DNA from: CALFVT01 sp039989855 | Lineage (GTDB): Bacteria > Pseudomonadota > Alphaproteobacteria > Caulobacterales > Maricaulaceae | Reading direction: 5' to 3' | DNA length: 64,000 nucleotides | Assembly (NCBI GenBank): GCA_039989855.1 | Contig: JBDXGZ010000008.1 | Coordinates: 1 to 64,000, forward strand | In this document: positions 26,278 to 35,931 of the stretch, in pieces | Numbering within the stretch: the first letter of the stretch is position 1 | How the letters are laid out: each line of letters begins with the position of its first letter | The notes under the pieces: model-generated | Told to the model about the DNA's origin: nothing | The model's input: the letters and a program-made list of their open reading frames with translations, nothing else | The model's database searches: none | Made by a program: the position numbers and the translations under genes

Positions 26278-26690
26278 TAGCCGGCAATAGCAAAGGCCAA
26301 CAGGATAGACCCTGAAATTTTAAAAGCGGCTAAAACAAGAGCAGGGGCCATTTCATTGGCTTCGATCCGCGTGGGCATCCCTTTAAAGAAAGCATCTGTG
26401 ACGCGAAATAGAAACAATTGTAGAAACAAACTCAGCGTCCCCCATGCTGCGACATCAATAAGACTAAACTTATTTACGAGGCACGCTGCGAGCGGCAATG
26501 CTAAGCCAATGACGACAGCGGAAAACGAAACCGCTGCGGCGACATTTCCTTGCTCAATGAGGGCAAGTTCTTTCATGGGGGTAAGTTTCACGTAAATGAA
26601 CAGCCCTATAATATAGACAAGCGCAATGACGAGCAGGTAAAAAATAAGCCAAGGAAAGCCGTTTGCCAAACTGTCAATTACGGGGCCCAT
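26277..26690 (-). CDS. DUF350 membrane protein
   Basis: A 137-residue protein with four predicted helices, at about 12-34, 50-70, 78-98 and 116-136. It matches DUF350 (YjfL-like): LFIYVKLTPMKELALIEQGNVAAAVSFSAVVIGLALPLA followed by the second repeat. The function of the family is unknown; members often sit with envelope stress genes. It is the first gene of the minus-strand unit with the trypsin-like protease and the extensin-like protein, with a TAATG overlap to the next gene. No clear promoter was found in the 207 bp upstream. Confidence 0.82.
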   Translation of the reverse strand: MGPVIDSLANGFPWLIFYLLVIALVYIIGLFIYVKLTPMKELALIEQGNVAAAVSFSAVVIGLALPLAACLVNKFSLIDVAAWGTLSLFLQLFLFRVTDAFFKGMPTRIEANEMAPALVLAAFKISGSILLAFAIAG

Positions 26691-26897
26691 AAAGTTTCTC
26701 TTATTGTTTTATTGCGGGGTTAATACCACCTTCTTTGGCTAGTTATGCTATAAAAGGCAAGCTGTGTTTTGGCCTTAATTAAAGCAATCCTATATGTATA
26801 GAGGCTATTTACGGGTAAAGCTTGTGATGCCACATAATCATCCTTAGACTTTACAAAAATACACTGATGTTGGTTTGAGATAAATATCGGGGATAAT

Positions 26898-28115
26898 ATG
26901 CGTAAGTTTTTAATAGTGTTTGGTAGCCTTGGGATTATTGGTCTTGCCATATTAGCGATGAATTTGGGCAATATTCAACGCCTACTTTTAGTCAAAGATT
27001 ATCTCGATCCTGAGCGTGTCGTTTATAACTTTGCCCACGCGGGTGATGCGTTCCATAAGCGTGAGCTTGCCGTTAAAGCCCCTGAATATGTTTGGCCTGA
27101 GAATTTGAGGCCCCTTGCGCAAACACTAACGGTTAACAATCAATCCATCACAACGACGGAGTTCTTAGACGATACAGACGCGGTGGCTTTGTTGGTGATT
27201 AAGGACGGCGTCGTTTTATATGAAAATTATTACCAAGGCGCAGCGCAAGGCGATCACCGTATCTCTTGGTCTGTGGCAAAGAGTTTCCTCTCGACTTTAA
27301 TCGGAGCGGCGATTGAGCGCGGCGACATTACAAGCGTTGAAGATCCTATGGAAAAATATGCGCCGACCTTAAAGGGGACAGCCTATGAGGGTGTCGCTAT
27401 TCGGCATGTTTTAAATATGTCGAGCGGCATTCGCTTTAATGAGGATTATTTCGACAATAATAGCGACGTCACTAAAATGACCCATATTCTTGCGGTTAAT
27501 GGCTCGCTGGATGAATTTACAACGCGCTATAAAGAGCGCGATTTCGAACCTGGGACGGCGATGCGCTATGTGTCGATTGATACCCATGCGCTCGGGATGG
27601 TTTTAAAAGGCGCAACGGGTCAATCGACCTCGGAAAATTTTGAAGATGTGCTGGGAACGAAACTTGGGTTTAGCGAAGGCATTTATTACCTCACAGATAG
27701 TGAGGGGAATGAATATGTTCTTGGCGGATTAAATATGACTGCACGTGACTATGCACTTTTGGGGCAATTATTTTTGCAAAAAGGTGCATGGAAGGGTGAA
27801 CAAATTATCTCCGAAAGCTGGGTGGCTGAAAGTACAGCTAATTCTGCACCTCCGCGCCTTGACGGGGGCTTACTCGGCTATGGTTATCAATGGTGGGTTC
27901 CCGCGCCACGCCCTGAAGCCGAATTTCAAAATGACTATGTTGCGGCTGGATTTTACGGTCAACATATTTACGTCAACCCAAACCACGGCACAGTTATTGT
28001 CAAACTCTCAACTTTTAAAGACGCCTCAGAAGTTAATGAAGACGGGGTTTCTTATGGGCAAATTGCGATGGAATTCTACCGAGCTTTATCCCAATATTAT
28101 GCCGAGGTTGATTAG
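26898..28115 (+). CDS. Serine hydrolase of the beta-lactamase (class C / EstB-like) family
   Basis: A 405-residue protein with an N-terminal membrane anchor or signal (FLIVFGSLGIIGLAILAM). The penicillin-binding fold is shown by the SxxK nucleophile in ISWSVAKSFLSTLIG near residue 132, a Tyr-containing second motif (AMRYVSIDTHALG) near 220 and a C-terminal GQHIYVNPNHG that takes the place of KTG. The second motif is YxS rather than YxN, which suggests an esterase or peptidase, not a true beta-lactamase. It is a single gene upstream of mdh. Confidence 0.85.
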   Translation: MRKFLIVFGSLGIIGLAILAMNLGNIQRLLLVKDYLDPERVVYNFAHAGDAFHKRELAVKAPEYVWPENLRPLAQTLTVNNQSITTTEFLDDTDAVALLVIKDGVVLYENYYQGAAQGDHRISWSVAKSFLSTLIGAAIERGDITSVEDPMEKYAPTLKGTAYEGVAIRHVLNMSSGIRFNEDYFDNNSDVTKMTHILAVNGSLDEFTTRYKERDFEPGTAMRYVSIDTHALGMVLKGATGQSTSENFEDVLGTKLGFSEGIYYLTDSEGNEYVLGGLNMTARDYALLGQLFLQKGAWKGEQIISESWVAESTANSAPPRLDGGLLGYGYQWWVPAPRPEAEFQNDYVAAGFYGQHIYVNPNHGTVIVKLSTFKDASEVNEDGVSYGQIAMEFYRALSQYYAEVD

Positions 28116-28280
28116 AGAGATGCGGCGATCCGTCTTGTCTAAAGACGGCTAGAGGCTACTTAACGTCACCCCTCCAATCGTGGCAAAACATTTATGTGAC
28201 TTTGTCCTATAGCTCTTGCGCCTTGCAAGTTAGAGGCGTAAAGAGTGCGTGACTCACTCTAACCCACATAGGAGACCTTT

Positions 28281-29249
28281 ATGGCACGGGCAAAAATTGC
28301 GCTGATTGGCGCAGGCATGATCGGGGGCACATTAGCCCATATCGCAGCACGTGAAGAATTAGGCGATGTTGTTCTTTTTGATATTTTTGAAGGCACAGCT
28401 AAAGGTAAGGCACTTGACCTTAGCGAAGCCGCGCCAGTGTTTGGTAAAGACTCAAATCTTAAAGGCACAAATGATTATGCTGATATTGCGGGAGCAGATG
28501 TCTGCATCATCACCGCAGGCTTCCCGCGTAAGCCGGGCATGGACCGTAAAGACCTCGTCGGTAAAAACCTTGGCGTGATCAAACAGGTCGCTGAAGGCAT
28601 CAAACAATATGCGCCGAAAGCTTTTGTTATTTGTATCACCAACCCGCTTGATGCGATGGTTTGGGCCTTGCAAAAATTCTCTGGTCTTCAGCCGCGCAAA
28701 GTTGTGGGCATGGCGGGCGTTCTCGATAGTGCGCGTTTCCGCTACTTCCTCGCAGACGAATTTAAATGTTCTGTCGAAGATGTTCACGCCTCTGTTCTTG
28801 GTGGCCACGGCGATACAATGGTTCCGCTAACGCGTTACTCAACAGTGAACGGTGTGCCGCTCCCAGATCTCATCAAAATGAAATGGACGACACAAGAGCG
28901 CATTGACGCGATTGTCGAACGCACCCGCAAAGGCGGCGGCGAGATTGTTGGTCTTTTGGGCAATGGTTCAGCCTTTTACGCGCCTGCAGAAAGCGCGATT
29001 GAAATGGCAACATCTTACCTACGCGACAAAAAGCGTATCCTGCCATGTGCAGTACGCCTAAGCGGTCAAATCGCAGGTGTTCGCGGTCTTTACGTTGGCG
29101 CGCCCGCTATGATTGGCTCACGCGGTATTGAGAAAGTGATGAATATCCGTCTCAAAAATAACGAGCGTGAAATGTTCATGAAATCTGTCGCAGCCGTTGA
29201 GAAGATCATTGCTGAATGTCAGGAAATGATGCCTGAACTTAAGGATTAG
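28281..29249 (+). CDS. mdh: Malate dehydrogenase
   Basis: A 322-residue NAD-dependent malate dehydrogenase of the LDH-like type common in alphaproteobacteria. It shows the Rossmann loop ALIGAGMIGGTLAH, the substrate Arg block GFPRKPGMDRKDLVGKN, ITNPLDAMVW, and the catalytic His in LGGHGDTMVPL near residue 176. It oxidises malate to oxaloacetate in the TCA cycle. AGGAG precedes the ATG. It heads a cluster of TCA genes on the same strand but has its own terminator, so its transcription is at least partly separate from sucCD. Confidence 0.97.
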   Translation: MARAKIALIGAGMIGGTLAHIAAREELGDVVLFDIFEGTAKGKALDLSEAAPVFGKDSNLKGTNDYADIAGADVCIITAGFPRKPGMDRKDLVGKNLGVIKQVAEGIKQYAPKAFVICITNPLDAMVWALQKFSGLQPRKVVGMAGVLDSARFRYFLADEFKCSVEDVHASVLGGHGDTMVPLTRYSTVNGVPLPDLIKMKWTTQERIDAIVERTRKGGGEIVGLLGNGSAFYAPAESAIEMATSYLRDKKRILPCAVRLSGQIAGVRGLYVGAPAMIGSRGIEKVMNIRLKNNEREMFMKSVAAVEKIIAECQEMMPELKD

Positions 29250-29282
29250 TTGAAAGACTAATCGCGCATTATTTTACGATTA

Positions 29283-29310
29283 TAAGGCGAGCTTTTGGCT
29301 CGCCTTATTT
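29283..29310 (+). terminator. Rho-independent terminator of mdh
   Basis: TAAGGCGAGC (29283-29292) and GCTCGCCTTA (29298-29307) form a perfect 10-bp stem with a short T-rich loop, followed by TTT-ATTT. Confidence 0.8.
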
Positions 29311-29368
29311 ATTTGCAATTTCACGTTATTGCTTCAAAATACTCATATTTATAACTCGGAGAAATTGA

Positions 29369-30028
29369 GTGAAGCCTGACGAAAAAACCAAGAAAAGAAA
29401 ATCTGTACGCGCCCGCGCGAATAAAATTAAGCATTTCAAATGCAAGCATTTAATTGCTGTATTAGAAGCGCCGTCTGACCGGTTTAATATAGGGACAGTT
29501 ATTCGAAATGTGAACGCACTTGGTGTCGAGAAGGTTTACATTATTGATCCTAGAAAGTCACTTCCCGATGATTGGGAAGACATGCGAGAAAATAGGAAAT
29601 TGTCAAAGCTATCGGTTTCTGCGGTTAAGTGGACTTTTGTAAAGCGTTTCGACAGTACCGAAGCGTGTTTGGAGCATTTGAAGAAAAATAATTTCGTTTC
29701 AATCGTAACGTCACCGCACATTAAAGGTAAGAATAATGCTTGGTTGCATGAGGCAGATTACACGGTTTACCCAAAATTAGCTGTTTGGTTTGGAAATGAA
29801 GGTCGCGGAATAAGTGACTTGGCTGTTTCTCAGAGCGAAATGTGCATTGCGCTACCTATGTTTGGGATGGTGGAAAGCCTTAATCTCGGCACATGCACGG
29901 GTATTGTCTTTTATGAAATCACCAAGCAGCGACGGGCTTATCAGAGCCTTTATTTGAAGAAAAACAAAGCGCGGGAACGTACAATTCCTGCGCCCACAGA
30001 AATTCGGTCATTGGAAGTTGATGACTAA
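29369..30028 (+). CDS. SpoU/TrmH-family RNA 2'-O-methyltransferase
   Basis: A 219-residue SPOUT enzyme. Motif 1 is APSDRFNIGTVIRNVNALG (about 33-51), motif 2 LAVWFGNEGRGIS (about 140) and motif 3 CIALPMFGMVESLNLGTCTG (about 162-181), which together form the knotted AdoMet site with the catalytic Arg in motif 1. A basic N-terminal tail (KTKKRKSVRARANKIK) could bind RNA. It methylates a ribose in tRNA or rRNA; which one is not certain. The start is GTG, with GGAGA about 7 bp upstream. It sits between mdh and sucC without functional relation that I can see. Confidence 0.85.
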   Translation: MKPDEKTKKRKSVRARANKIKHFKCKHLIAVLEAPSDRFNIGTVIRNVNALGVEKVYIIDPRKSLPDDWEDMRENRKLSKLSVSAVKWTFVKRFDSTEACLEHLKKNNFVSIVTSPHIKGKNNAWLHEADYTVYPKLAVWFGNEGRGISDLAVSQSEMCIALPMFGMVESLNLGTCTGIVFYEITKQRRAYQSLYLKKNKARERTIPAPTEIRSLEVDD

Positions 30029-30085
30029 TTTCATTGACTTCTTATAGATGGGCCTAGCGGTTTACCTTTTATTTGGGAGAGTCTC

Positions 30086-30622
30086 ATGAGTAAAATCATC
30101 CTTGAAACACCCCGCCTCATCCTGCGCGATATTGATATCGATGAAGACCTCGACGCGTGGGTGGATATGATGAGCGATGAGGAAACCGTCCGTCATATTG
30201 GTGGGCAAACCCTCGACCGTGCGAGTGCGTGGCGTCAAATGACTATGTTCATGGGCCATGAGGCTGTTCGCGGTTATGTGTTTTGGACGGTCATTGAAAA
30301 GGCGAGCGGGAATTTTGTTGGCCGTGTTGGGCCGTGGGCGCCCGAAGGGTGGCCTGAACCCGAAGTGGGGTGGACAATCCACCGCGATTATACCCGTCGT
30401 GGTTATGCCAAAGAAGCAGGAGCCGCCTGTGTAGATTACTGCTTTAACACGCTCGGGTGGGAGCGGGTGATACATGTGACTGCAGAGGGAAATGTAGGGT
30501 CGATAAAAACCGCCGAAGCGATAGGCTCGAAACGGCTTTATAAAATTGACAATTTACCGCCCTTTGGCGCGGTGGACTGTTGGGCTTACGGCCAAACTAA
30601 AGATGAATGGGCTCAGCAGTAA
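30086..30622 (+). CDS. GNAT N-acetyltransferase, RimJ/RimL-like
   Basis: A 178-residue protein of the Acetyltransf_3 group. It starts with TPRLILRDIDIDEDLDAWVDMMSD, has FVGRVGPWAPEGWPEPEVGWTI in the central sheet, and the acetyl-CoA loop HRDYTRRGYAKEAGAAC near 102-118, then NVGSIKTAEAIGSKRL. The RimJ/RimL group acetylates ribosomal protein N termini or small amines; the substrate here is not identified. GGGAGAG gives a clear ribosome binding site. It is a single gene between trmH-like and sucC. Confidence 0.85.
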   Translation: MSKIILETPRLILRDIDIDEDLDAWVDMMSDEETVRHIGGQTLDRASAWRQMTMFMGHEAVRGYVFWTVIEKASGNFVGRVGPWAPEGWPEPEVGWTIHRDYTRRGYAKEAGAACVDYCFNTLGWERVIHVTAEGNVGSIKTAEAIGSKRLYKIDNLPPFGAVDCWAYGQTKDEWAQQ

Positions 30623-30809
30623 GCGTAAAGGTTTCACGTCCTTGTCACACAGAGTTGACGGCTTTTATGCCCCCTGTTCAAAAATGCAGGTCATTAGGGC
30701 GCGTTTCTCGGTTGCGAGTCGCTCATCACATGCTTATAAGCGCTGCTAACTAGGTGCGTCATTTTTGAACGTATCTTATATTTAGTGAATTTAAGCACGG
30801 ACAATTTCC

Positions 30810-32003
30810 ATGAATATACATGAATATCAGGGCAAAGCGGTTCTGAAAGAGCTCGGCGCGCCCGTTTCTAACGGTGTGGCTATTTTTAATGCAGATGAGG
30901 CGAGAGCTGCTGCAGAAAAATTAGGAGGCCCCCTTTGGGTCGTTAAATCCCAAATTCATGCAGGTGGACGCGGCAAAGGTAAATTTATCGAAGACAGCGC
31001 AGGCGAAGCTGGCGGTGTCCGCTTGGCGTGGTCTGTTGACGAAGTGGTCGAGAATGCCAAGCAAATGCTCGGCGCGCACCTTGTGACAGAACAAACAGAC
31101 GCCAAAGGTAAACAGGTTAACCGTTTATATATTGAAGACGGATCTGACATTGAGACAGAGCTTTATCTCTCGATCATTATCAACCGAGACACATCACGCG
31201 TGTCATTTATCGTCTCAACTGAAGGCGGTATGGATATCGAAGCTGTTGCGCATGACACACCAGAAAAAGTCATCAATTTTGACATTGACCCTGCAACAGG
31301 CTTTATGCCGCATCATGGTCGCAAACTCGCGAAAGCGTTTGGTTTGTCAGGTGATCTTGCGAAGCAAGCTAATAAGCTTGGCCGCACACTCTATAACGGG
31401 TTCCTCGCCAAAGACATGTCTATGATGGAAATTAACCCATTGATCGTCACAGAAGATGGTCGTCTACATTGCTTGGACGCGAAAATCAGCTTTGATGAAA
31501 ATGCGCTCTTCCGTCATAAAGACATTCAAGAGCTTCGCGATATCACCGAAGAAGATAGCAAAGAAACTGAAGCCAAGAAATATGACCTGTCATATGTTGC
31601 CCTCGACGGTAATATTGGTTGTATGGTCAATGGTGCAGGTTTGGCGATGTCGACAATGGACATCATCAAGCTTTACGGTGAAGAGCCTGCCAACTTCCTC
31701 GATGTCGGCGGCGGCGCGACAAAAGAAAATATCGTCGCAGCATTTAAAATCCTGACGTCAGATGACAATGTTAAAGGCATCTTGATCAACATTTTTGGCG
31801 GCATTATGAAATGCGACGTCATCGCGCAAGGTACGGTCGATGCCGTGAAAGAAGTCGGCCTCGAAGTGCCACTCGTTGTCCGCCTCGAAGGTACGAATGT
31901 GGACGCGGGTAAAGCAATTATCAATAATAGCGGTCTCAACGTGATCGCGGCGGATGATTTGGACGATGCAGCGCAGAAAATTGTCGCGGCGGTAAAAGGT
32001 TAA
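30810..32003 (+). CDS. sucC: Succinyl-CoA synthetase (ADP-forming) beta subunit
   Basis: A 397-residue ATP-grasp protein. It starts MNIHEYQGKAVLKELGAPVS, carries WVVKSQIHAGGRGKGKF in the nucleotide-binding region, MSMMEINPLIVTEDGRLHCLDAK near 195-220, and the C-terminal CoA-ligase block LDVGGGATKENI and IFGGIMKCDVIA. With SucD it converts succinyl-CoA to succinate with ATP formation. It is the first gene of sucC-sucD-sucA-sucB, 4 bp from sucD. Length is normal. Confidence 0.97.
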   Translation: MNIHEYQGKAVLKELGAPVSNGVAIFNADEARAAAEKLGGPLWVVKSQIHAGGRGKGKFIEDSAGEAGGVRLAWSVDEVVENAKQMLGAHLVTEQTDAKGKQVNRLYIEDGSDIETELYLSIIINRDTSRVSFIVSTEGGMDIEAVAHDTPEKVINFDIDPATGFMPHHGRKLAKAFGLSGDLAKQANKLGRTLYNGFLAKDMSMMEINPLIVTEDGRLHCLDAKISFDENALFRHKDIQELRDITEEDSKETEAKKYDLSYVALDGNIGCMVNGAGLAMSTMDIIKLYGEEPANFLDVGGGATKENIVAAFKILTSDDNVKGILINIFGGIMKCDVIAQGTVDAVKEVGLEVPLVVRLEGTNVDAGKAIINNSGLNVIAADDLDDAAQKIVAAVKG

Positions 32004-32007
32004 ACAC

Positions 32008-32895
32008 ATGTCAGTACTCATAAACAAAGATACTAAAATTATCACCCAAGGCATGACCGGTAAAACGGGGACGTTTCACACGGAACAAGCCATTGCCTAT
32101 CACGGAACACAAATGGTAGCGGGCGTCACGCCCGGTAAAGGCGGAACAACGCATATTGGTTTGCCGAATTATGACACTGTACACGAAGCCAAACATGCGA
32201 CAGGCGCAACAGCTTCTGTGATTTACGTGCCGCCGCCTTTTGCTGCGGATTCAATCCTTGAGGCGATTGACGCCGAAATGGAGCTTATCATTGCCATCAC
32301 CGAGGGAATTCCTGTTTCTGACATGATCCCTGTGAAGCGCGCGCTTCAAGGTTCTAAGTCTCGCTTAATTGGGCCGAACTGTCCGGGCGTTCTCACCCCT
32401 GAAGAATGTAAAATCGGAATTATGCCCGGTAAGATTTTCCAAAAAGGCACATGCGGTGTGGTTTCACGCTCTGGTACGCTGACCTATGAAGCCGTTTACC
32501 AGACGTCTCAAGTTGGCCTTGGTCAGACAACGGCGATTGGTATTGGTGGTGATCCAATTAACGGCACGAACTTTATAGATTGTTTAGAGTTATTCCTTAA
32601 TGATGATGATACAAAGCAAATTATCATGATTGGCGAAATTGGCGGCTCTGCCGAAGAAGAAGCGGCTGAATTTGTTGCGCATATGGCGAAAAAAGGCATC
32701 AAGAAACCGATGGTTGGATTTATTGCAGGTCGTACAGCGCCTCCAGGCCGAACAATGGGCCATGCTGGCGCGATTGTCTCTGGCGGCAAAGGCGGCGCAG
32801 AAGATAAAATCGCTGCAATGGAAAAAGCAGGCATTCGTGTCTCAGCTAGTCCCGCTAAACTGGGCGTTACAATGATGGAACTGTTAGGCAGTTAA
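32008..32895 (+). CDS. sucD: Succinyl-CoA synthetase alpha subunit
   Basis: A 295-residue CoA-binding and phosphohistidine subunit. It shows TGKTGTFHTEQAIAYHGTQMVAGVTPGKGG at the N terminus, LIGPNCPGVL near 127, and the active His in TMGHAGAIVSGGKGGAEDK near 248. It partners SucC. The gene starts 4 bp after sucC and is followed by a perfect hairpin before sucA. Confidence 0.97.
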   Translation: MSVLINKDTKIITQGMTGKTGTFHTEQAIAYHGTQMVAGVTPGKGGTTHIGLPNYDTVHEAKHATGATASVIYVPPPFAADSILEAIDAEMELIIAITEGIPVSDMIPVKRALQGSKSRLIGPNCPGVLTPEECKIGIMPGKIFQKGTCGVVSRSGTLTYEAVYQTSQVGLGQTTAIGIGGDPINGTNFIDCLELFLNDDDTKQIIMIGEIGGSAEEEAAEFVAHMAKKGIKKPMVGFIAGRTAPPGRTMGHAGAIVSGGKGGAEDKIAAMEKAGIRVSASPAKLGVTMMELLGS

Positions 32896-32901
32896 TTTAC
32901 C

Positions 32902-32923
32902 AGCCCTCGAATAATCGAGGGCT
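32902..32923 (+). terminator. Intercistronic hairpin between sucD and sucA
   Basis: AGCCCTCGA (32902-32910), loop ATAA and TCGAGGGCT (32915-32923) form a perfect 9-bp stem followed only by TTGCTT. It probably attenuates readthrough into sucA, or protects the sucCD message. Confidence 0.5.
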
Positions 32924-32944
32924 TTGCTTACAAAGGTCGAAACT

Positions 32945-35908
32945 ATGACTGAGAAGCCGCGTTCCGAGCAAAACCAGACGTTTCTGGACACCCTGTTTTT
33001 AGATGGGGGGAATGCCGCCTACCTCGAGCAAATGCAGGCGCAATATTTGGAAAACCCCAATAGTGTGGATGCTAGCTGGCGCACTTATTTTTCCTCTCTT
33101 GCGGAAGATCAGAGCAATGCGCGTAAAAATGCAGACGGGCCAAGCTGGAAACGAGCGGACTGGCCTGCGGCGAAGGGCGACGAGCTCACAGCGGCCCTCA
33201 CGGGTGATTGGGGCGATGACGCGCCTGTTAGTGGCGCTTTAAAACGTAAAATGAGCGGTGCGAGCGAAGAGGATATTCGCCGCGCCACAAAAGACAGCTT
33301 ACGTGCGTTGATGCTCATACGGGCCTATCGGATGCGCGGTCATATGATCGCTAACCTTGACCCGCTGGGACTGCACAAAGCTGATCCACATCCTGAATTA
33401 GAACCTTCAACATACGGATTTACGGACGCTGACATGGATCGTCCGATCTTCATTGATGGCGTCTTAGGTCTTGAGAACGCGAGCCTGCGTCAGATCCTCG
33501 AAATCATTAAACGCACCTATTGTTCAACCTTTGGCATCCAGTTCATGCACGTCTCTAATCCTGAAGAGAAAAAATGGCTGCAAGAGCGTATTGAAGGACC
33601 CGACAAAGAGATTAGCTTTACCAAACAAGGCCGTCTTGCGATTTTGCAAAAGCTCATCGAAGGTGAAAGCTTCGAACAACTTCTTCATAAACGCTACCCA
33701 GGAACAAAGCGTTTTGGTGTCGACGGGGCCGAAAGCTTACTGCCAGCCCTTGAGCAAATCATTAAGCGCGGCGGTCAATTAGGTCTTAAAGATATTAATT
33801 TCGGCATGCCGCATCGTGGGCGTTTGAATGTCATGGCAGCCGTGATGAAAAAGCCTTACTCAGCGATTTTCTTTGAATTTCTCGGCGGCGTGGCCGCTGG
33901 CGGCGAAGGTTACGGATCAGGCGATGTGAAATACCATCTCGGGGTCTCTGATGACCGCGAATTTGACGGTAATAGTGTGCATTTATCACTTGCGCCGAAC
34001 CCGTCTCACCTTGAAGTCGTCGCCCCAGTTGTGATGGGTAAAACTCGTGCCAAACAACAAATGGCATCGGGCACGTATCAGTCCCATAATCCGGAACAAG
34101 TTATGGCAGTTATCCTTCACGGCGATAGCGCTTTTGCAGGGCAGGGGATTGTCATGGAAGGCTTCCAGATGTCCCAACTTGCGGGTTACCGTACGGGCGG
34201 AACCATCCATGTAATTGTGAATAACCAAATTGGCTTTACGACAACGCCAGATGAATACCGCTCGGGACAATATTGCTCTGACGTGGCCTTTATGGTCGAA
34301 GCGCCTGTTTTCCATGTGAACGGTGATGACCCCGAAGCGGTGGTTTACGCCGCGCGGATCGCGACTGAATACCGTCAAAAATTCGGTAAAGACGTGGTCA
34401 TCGATATTATTTGTTATCGCCGCTATGGTCATAATGAAGGCGATGATCCAAGCTTTACGCAGCCGCTTATGTACGGCGTCATTAAGAAGCTTGAGAGTAC
34501 GGCGAAAACTTATGCGAAACGTTTGATTGCGCAAGGTGACCTGACCGAGGACGATTACCAAAAGCGCGTTGATGATTTTTACAGCTTCCTTGACGGTGAA
34601 TTTGATCAGGCGAAAGCCTTTGAAACGAAAGAGCCTGATTGGCTTCGTGGTGTGTGGCAAGGTCTCGCCCGTCCTGATGACGGTGATGAAAAACGCCGTG
34701 GCGACACGTCCGTGGATATTGAACGATTAAAAGATATTGGGACGAAAATTACGACCTTCCCTAACTCTGTGAACATGCACCGCACTTTGAAAAAGGTGAT
34801 TAAAGCCCGCGCGGATAAAGTCGCGAGCGGTAAAGATATTGATTGGGGCTTGGCTGAGCATTTAGCGTTCGGGACTTTGGCTCTCGAAGGTCATCCAGTA
34901 CGCCTTTCGGGACAAGATTCGGAACGCGGCACATTCAGCCAACGTCAATCGCATTTCGTCGACCAAGTGGATGAAAGCAAATATACGCCGCTAAACAATC
35001 TCTCGCCTGATCAAGAATATTATCAAGTCTTGAACTCTCACCTCTCTGAGGAAGCGGTTCTTGGTTTTGAGTATGGATTTTCCGCCGCCGCGCCGCATGC
35101 GTTAACAATTTGGGAGGCGCAATTTGGTGATTTTGCCAATGGCGCCCAGGTTATGGTTGATCAATTTATCTCAAGTGCGGAGCAGAAATGGCTGCGCATG
35201 TCAGGCCTCGTTATGCTCTTGCCGCACGGTTATGAAGGTCAAGGGCCAGAACATAGTTCAGCACGCTTAGAACGCTACCTTCAAATGTGCGCCGAAGATA
35301 ATATGCAAGTCACGAATATCTCGACACCTGCCAATTATTTCCACGCGCTGCGTCGTCAAATTCACAGACGTTTCCGTAAGCCTCTGATCAATATGAGCCC
35401 TAAGAGCCTCTTACGTCATAAGCTTTGTGTTTCGACCTTTGAGGAAATGGCCACAGGGTCAGAATTCCACCGTATATTGTGGGATGATGCAGAGTACCGT
35501 CCAGAGGTTAGCGAAATTACATTGAAAGCAGATAAAGATATTCGCCGCGTGATTGTGTGTTCTGGTAAGGCTTATTATGACCTGTTTGCAGAACGTGAAC
35601 GGCTTGGCGTGAATGATATTTATTTGCTCCGCCTTGAGCAATTTTATCCTTTCCCTGATGACGCTATGCAGGTTGAACTTAAGCGGTTCAAAAACGCGGA
35701 AGTCGTCTGGGTCCAAGAAGAACCGAAAAATATGGGCGCTTGGAGTTTCGTCAATCCACTCTTAGAAGAGAGCTTGATTGCGATTGGGGCGAAAAACACG
35801 CGCGCACGATATGTGGGACGTCCCGCTGCGGCCTCGACAGCCACAGGTATCAGCGCTAAACATAAAAAAGAACAACAGGCCGTATTCGACGGTGCATTTG
35901 CAAAATAG
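32945..35908 (+). CDS. sucA: 2-oxoglutarate dehydrogenase E1 component
   Basis: A 987-residue thiamine-diphosphate enzyme that decarboxylates 2-oxoglutarate and passes the succinyl group to the E2 lipoyl arm. It shows an N-terminal E2-binding tail, LMLIRAYRMRGHMIANLDPLG near 120, GMPHRGRLNVM near 290, the ThDP-binding GDSAFAGQGIVMEGFQMS and NNQIGFTT region, and a transketolase C-terminal half (LPHGYEGQGPEHSSARLERYLQ). The frame can be extended to TTG 32924, but AAAGG at 32932-32936 is correctly placed for the ATG at 32945. It is followed 23 bp later by sucB. Confidence 0.96.
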   Translation: MTEKPRSEQNQTFLDTLFLDGGNAAYLEQMQAQYLENPNSVDASWRTYFSSLAEDQSNARKNADGPSWKRADWPAAKGDELTAALTGDWGDDAPVSGALKRKMSGASEEDIRRATKDSLRALMLIRAYRMRGHMIANLDPLGLHKADPHPELEPSTYGFTDADMDRPIFIDGVLGLENASLRQILEIIKRTYCSTFGIQFMHVSNPEEKKWLQERIEGPDKEISFTKQGRLAILQKLIEGESFEQLLHKRYPGTKRFGVDGAESLLPALEQIIKRGGQLGLKDINFGMPHRGRLNVMAAVMKKPYSAIFFEFLGGVAAGGEGYGSGDVKYHLGVSDDREFDGNSVHLSLAPNPSHLEVVAPVVMGKTRAKQQMASGTYQSHNPEQVMAVILHGDSAFAGQGIVMEGFQMSQLAGYRTGGTIHVIVNNQIGFTTTPDEYRSGQYCSDVAFMVEAPVFHVNGDDPEAVVYAARIATEYRQKFGKDVVIDIICYRRYGHNEGDDPSFTQPLMYGVIKKLESTAKTYAKRLIAQGDLTEDDYQKRVDDFYSFLDGEFDQAKAFETKEPDWLRGVWQGLARPDDGDEKRRGDTSVDIERLKDIGTKITTFPNSVNMHRTLKKVIKARADKVASGKDIDWGLAEHLAFGTLALEGHPVRLSGQDSERGTFSQRQSHFVDQVDESKYTPLNNLSPDQEYYQVLNSHLSEEAVLGFEYGFSAAAPHALTIWEAQFGDFANGAQVMVDQFISSAEQKWLRMSGLVMLLPHGYEGQGPEHSSARLERYLQMCAEDNMQVTNISTPANYFHALRRQIHRRFRKPLINMSPKSLLRHKLCVSTFEEMATGSEFHRILWDDAEYRPEVSEITLKADKDIRRVIVCSGKAYYDLFAERERLGVNDIYLLRLEQFYPFPDDAMQVELKRFKNAEVVWVQEEPKNMGAWSFVNPLLEESLIAIGAKNTRARYVGRPAAASTATGISAKHKKEQQAVFDGAFAK

Positions 35909-35931
35909 ATCTGAGTTTGAAGTAGGTAATT

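Noticed and set aside
23442..26690. Prophage or complete gene transfer agent
   Set aside because: Only one DUF2793 protein is present; no capsid, terminase, portal or tail gene is found next to it.
26898..28115. True beta-lactamase resistance gene
   Set aside because: The SxxK motif is present but the YxN and KTG motifs are altered, which fits esterases or peptidases better.
33986..34660. 224-codon minus-strand frame antisense to sucA
   Set aside because: Mirrors sucA codons; no domain and no ribosome binding site.
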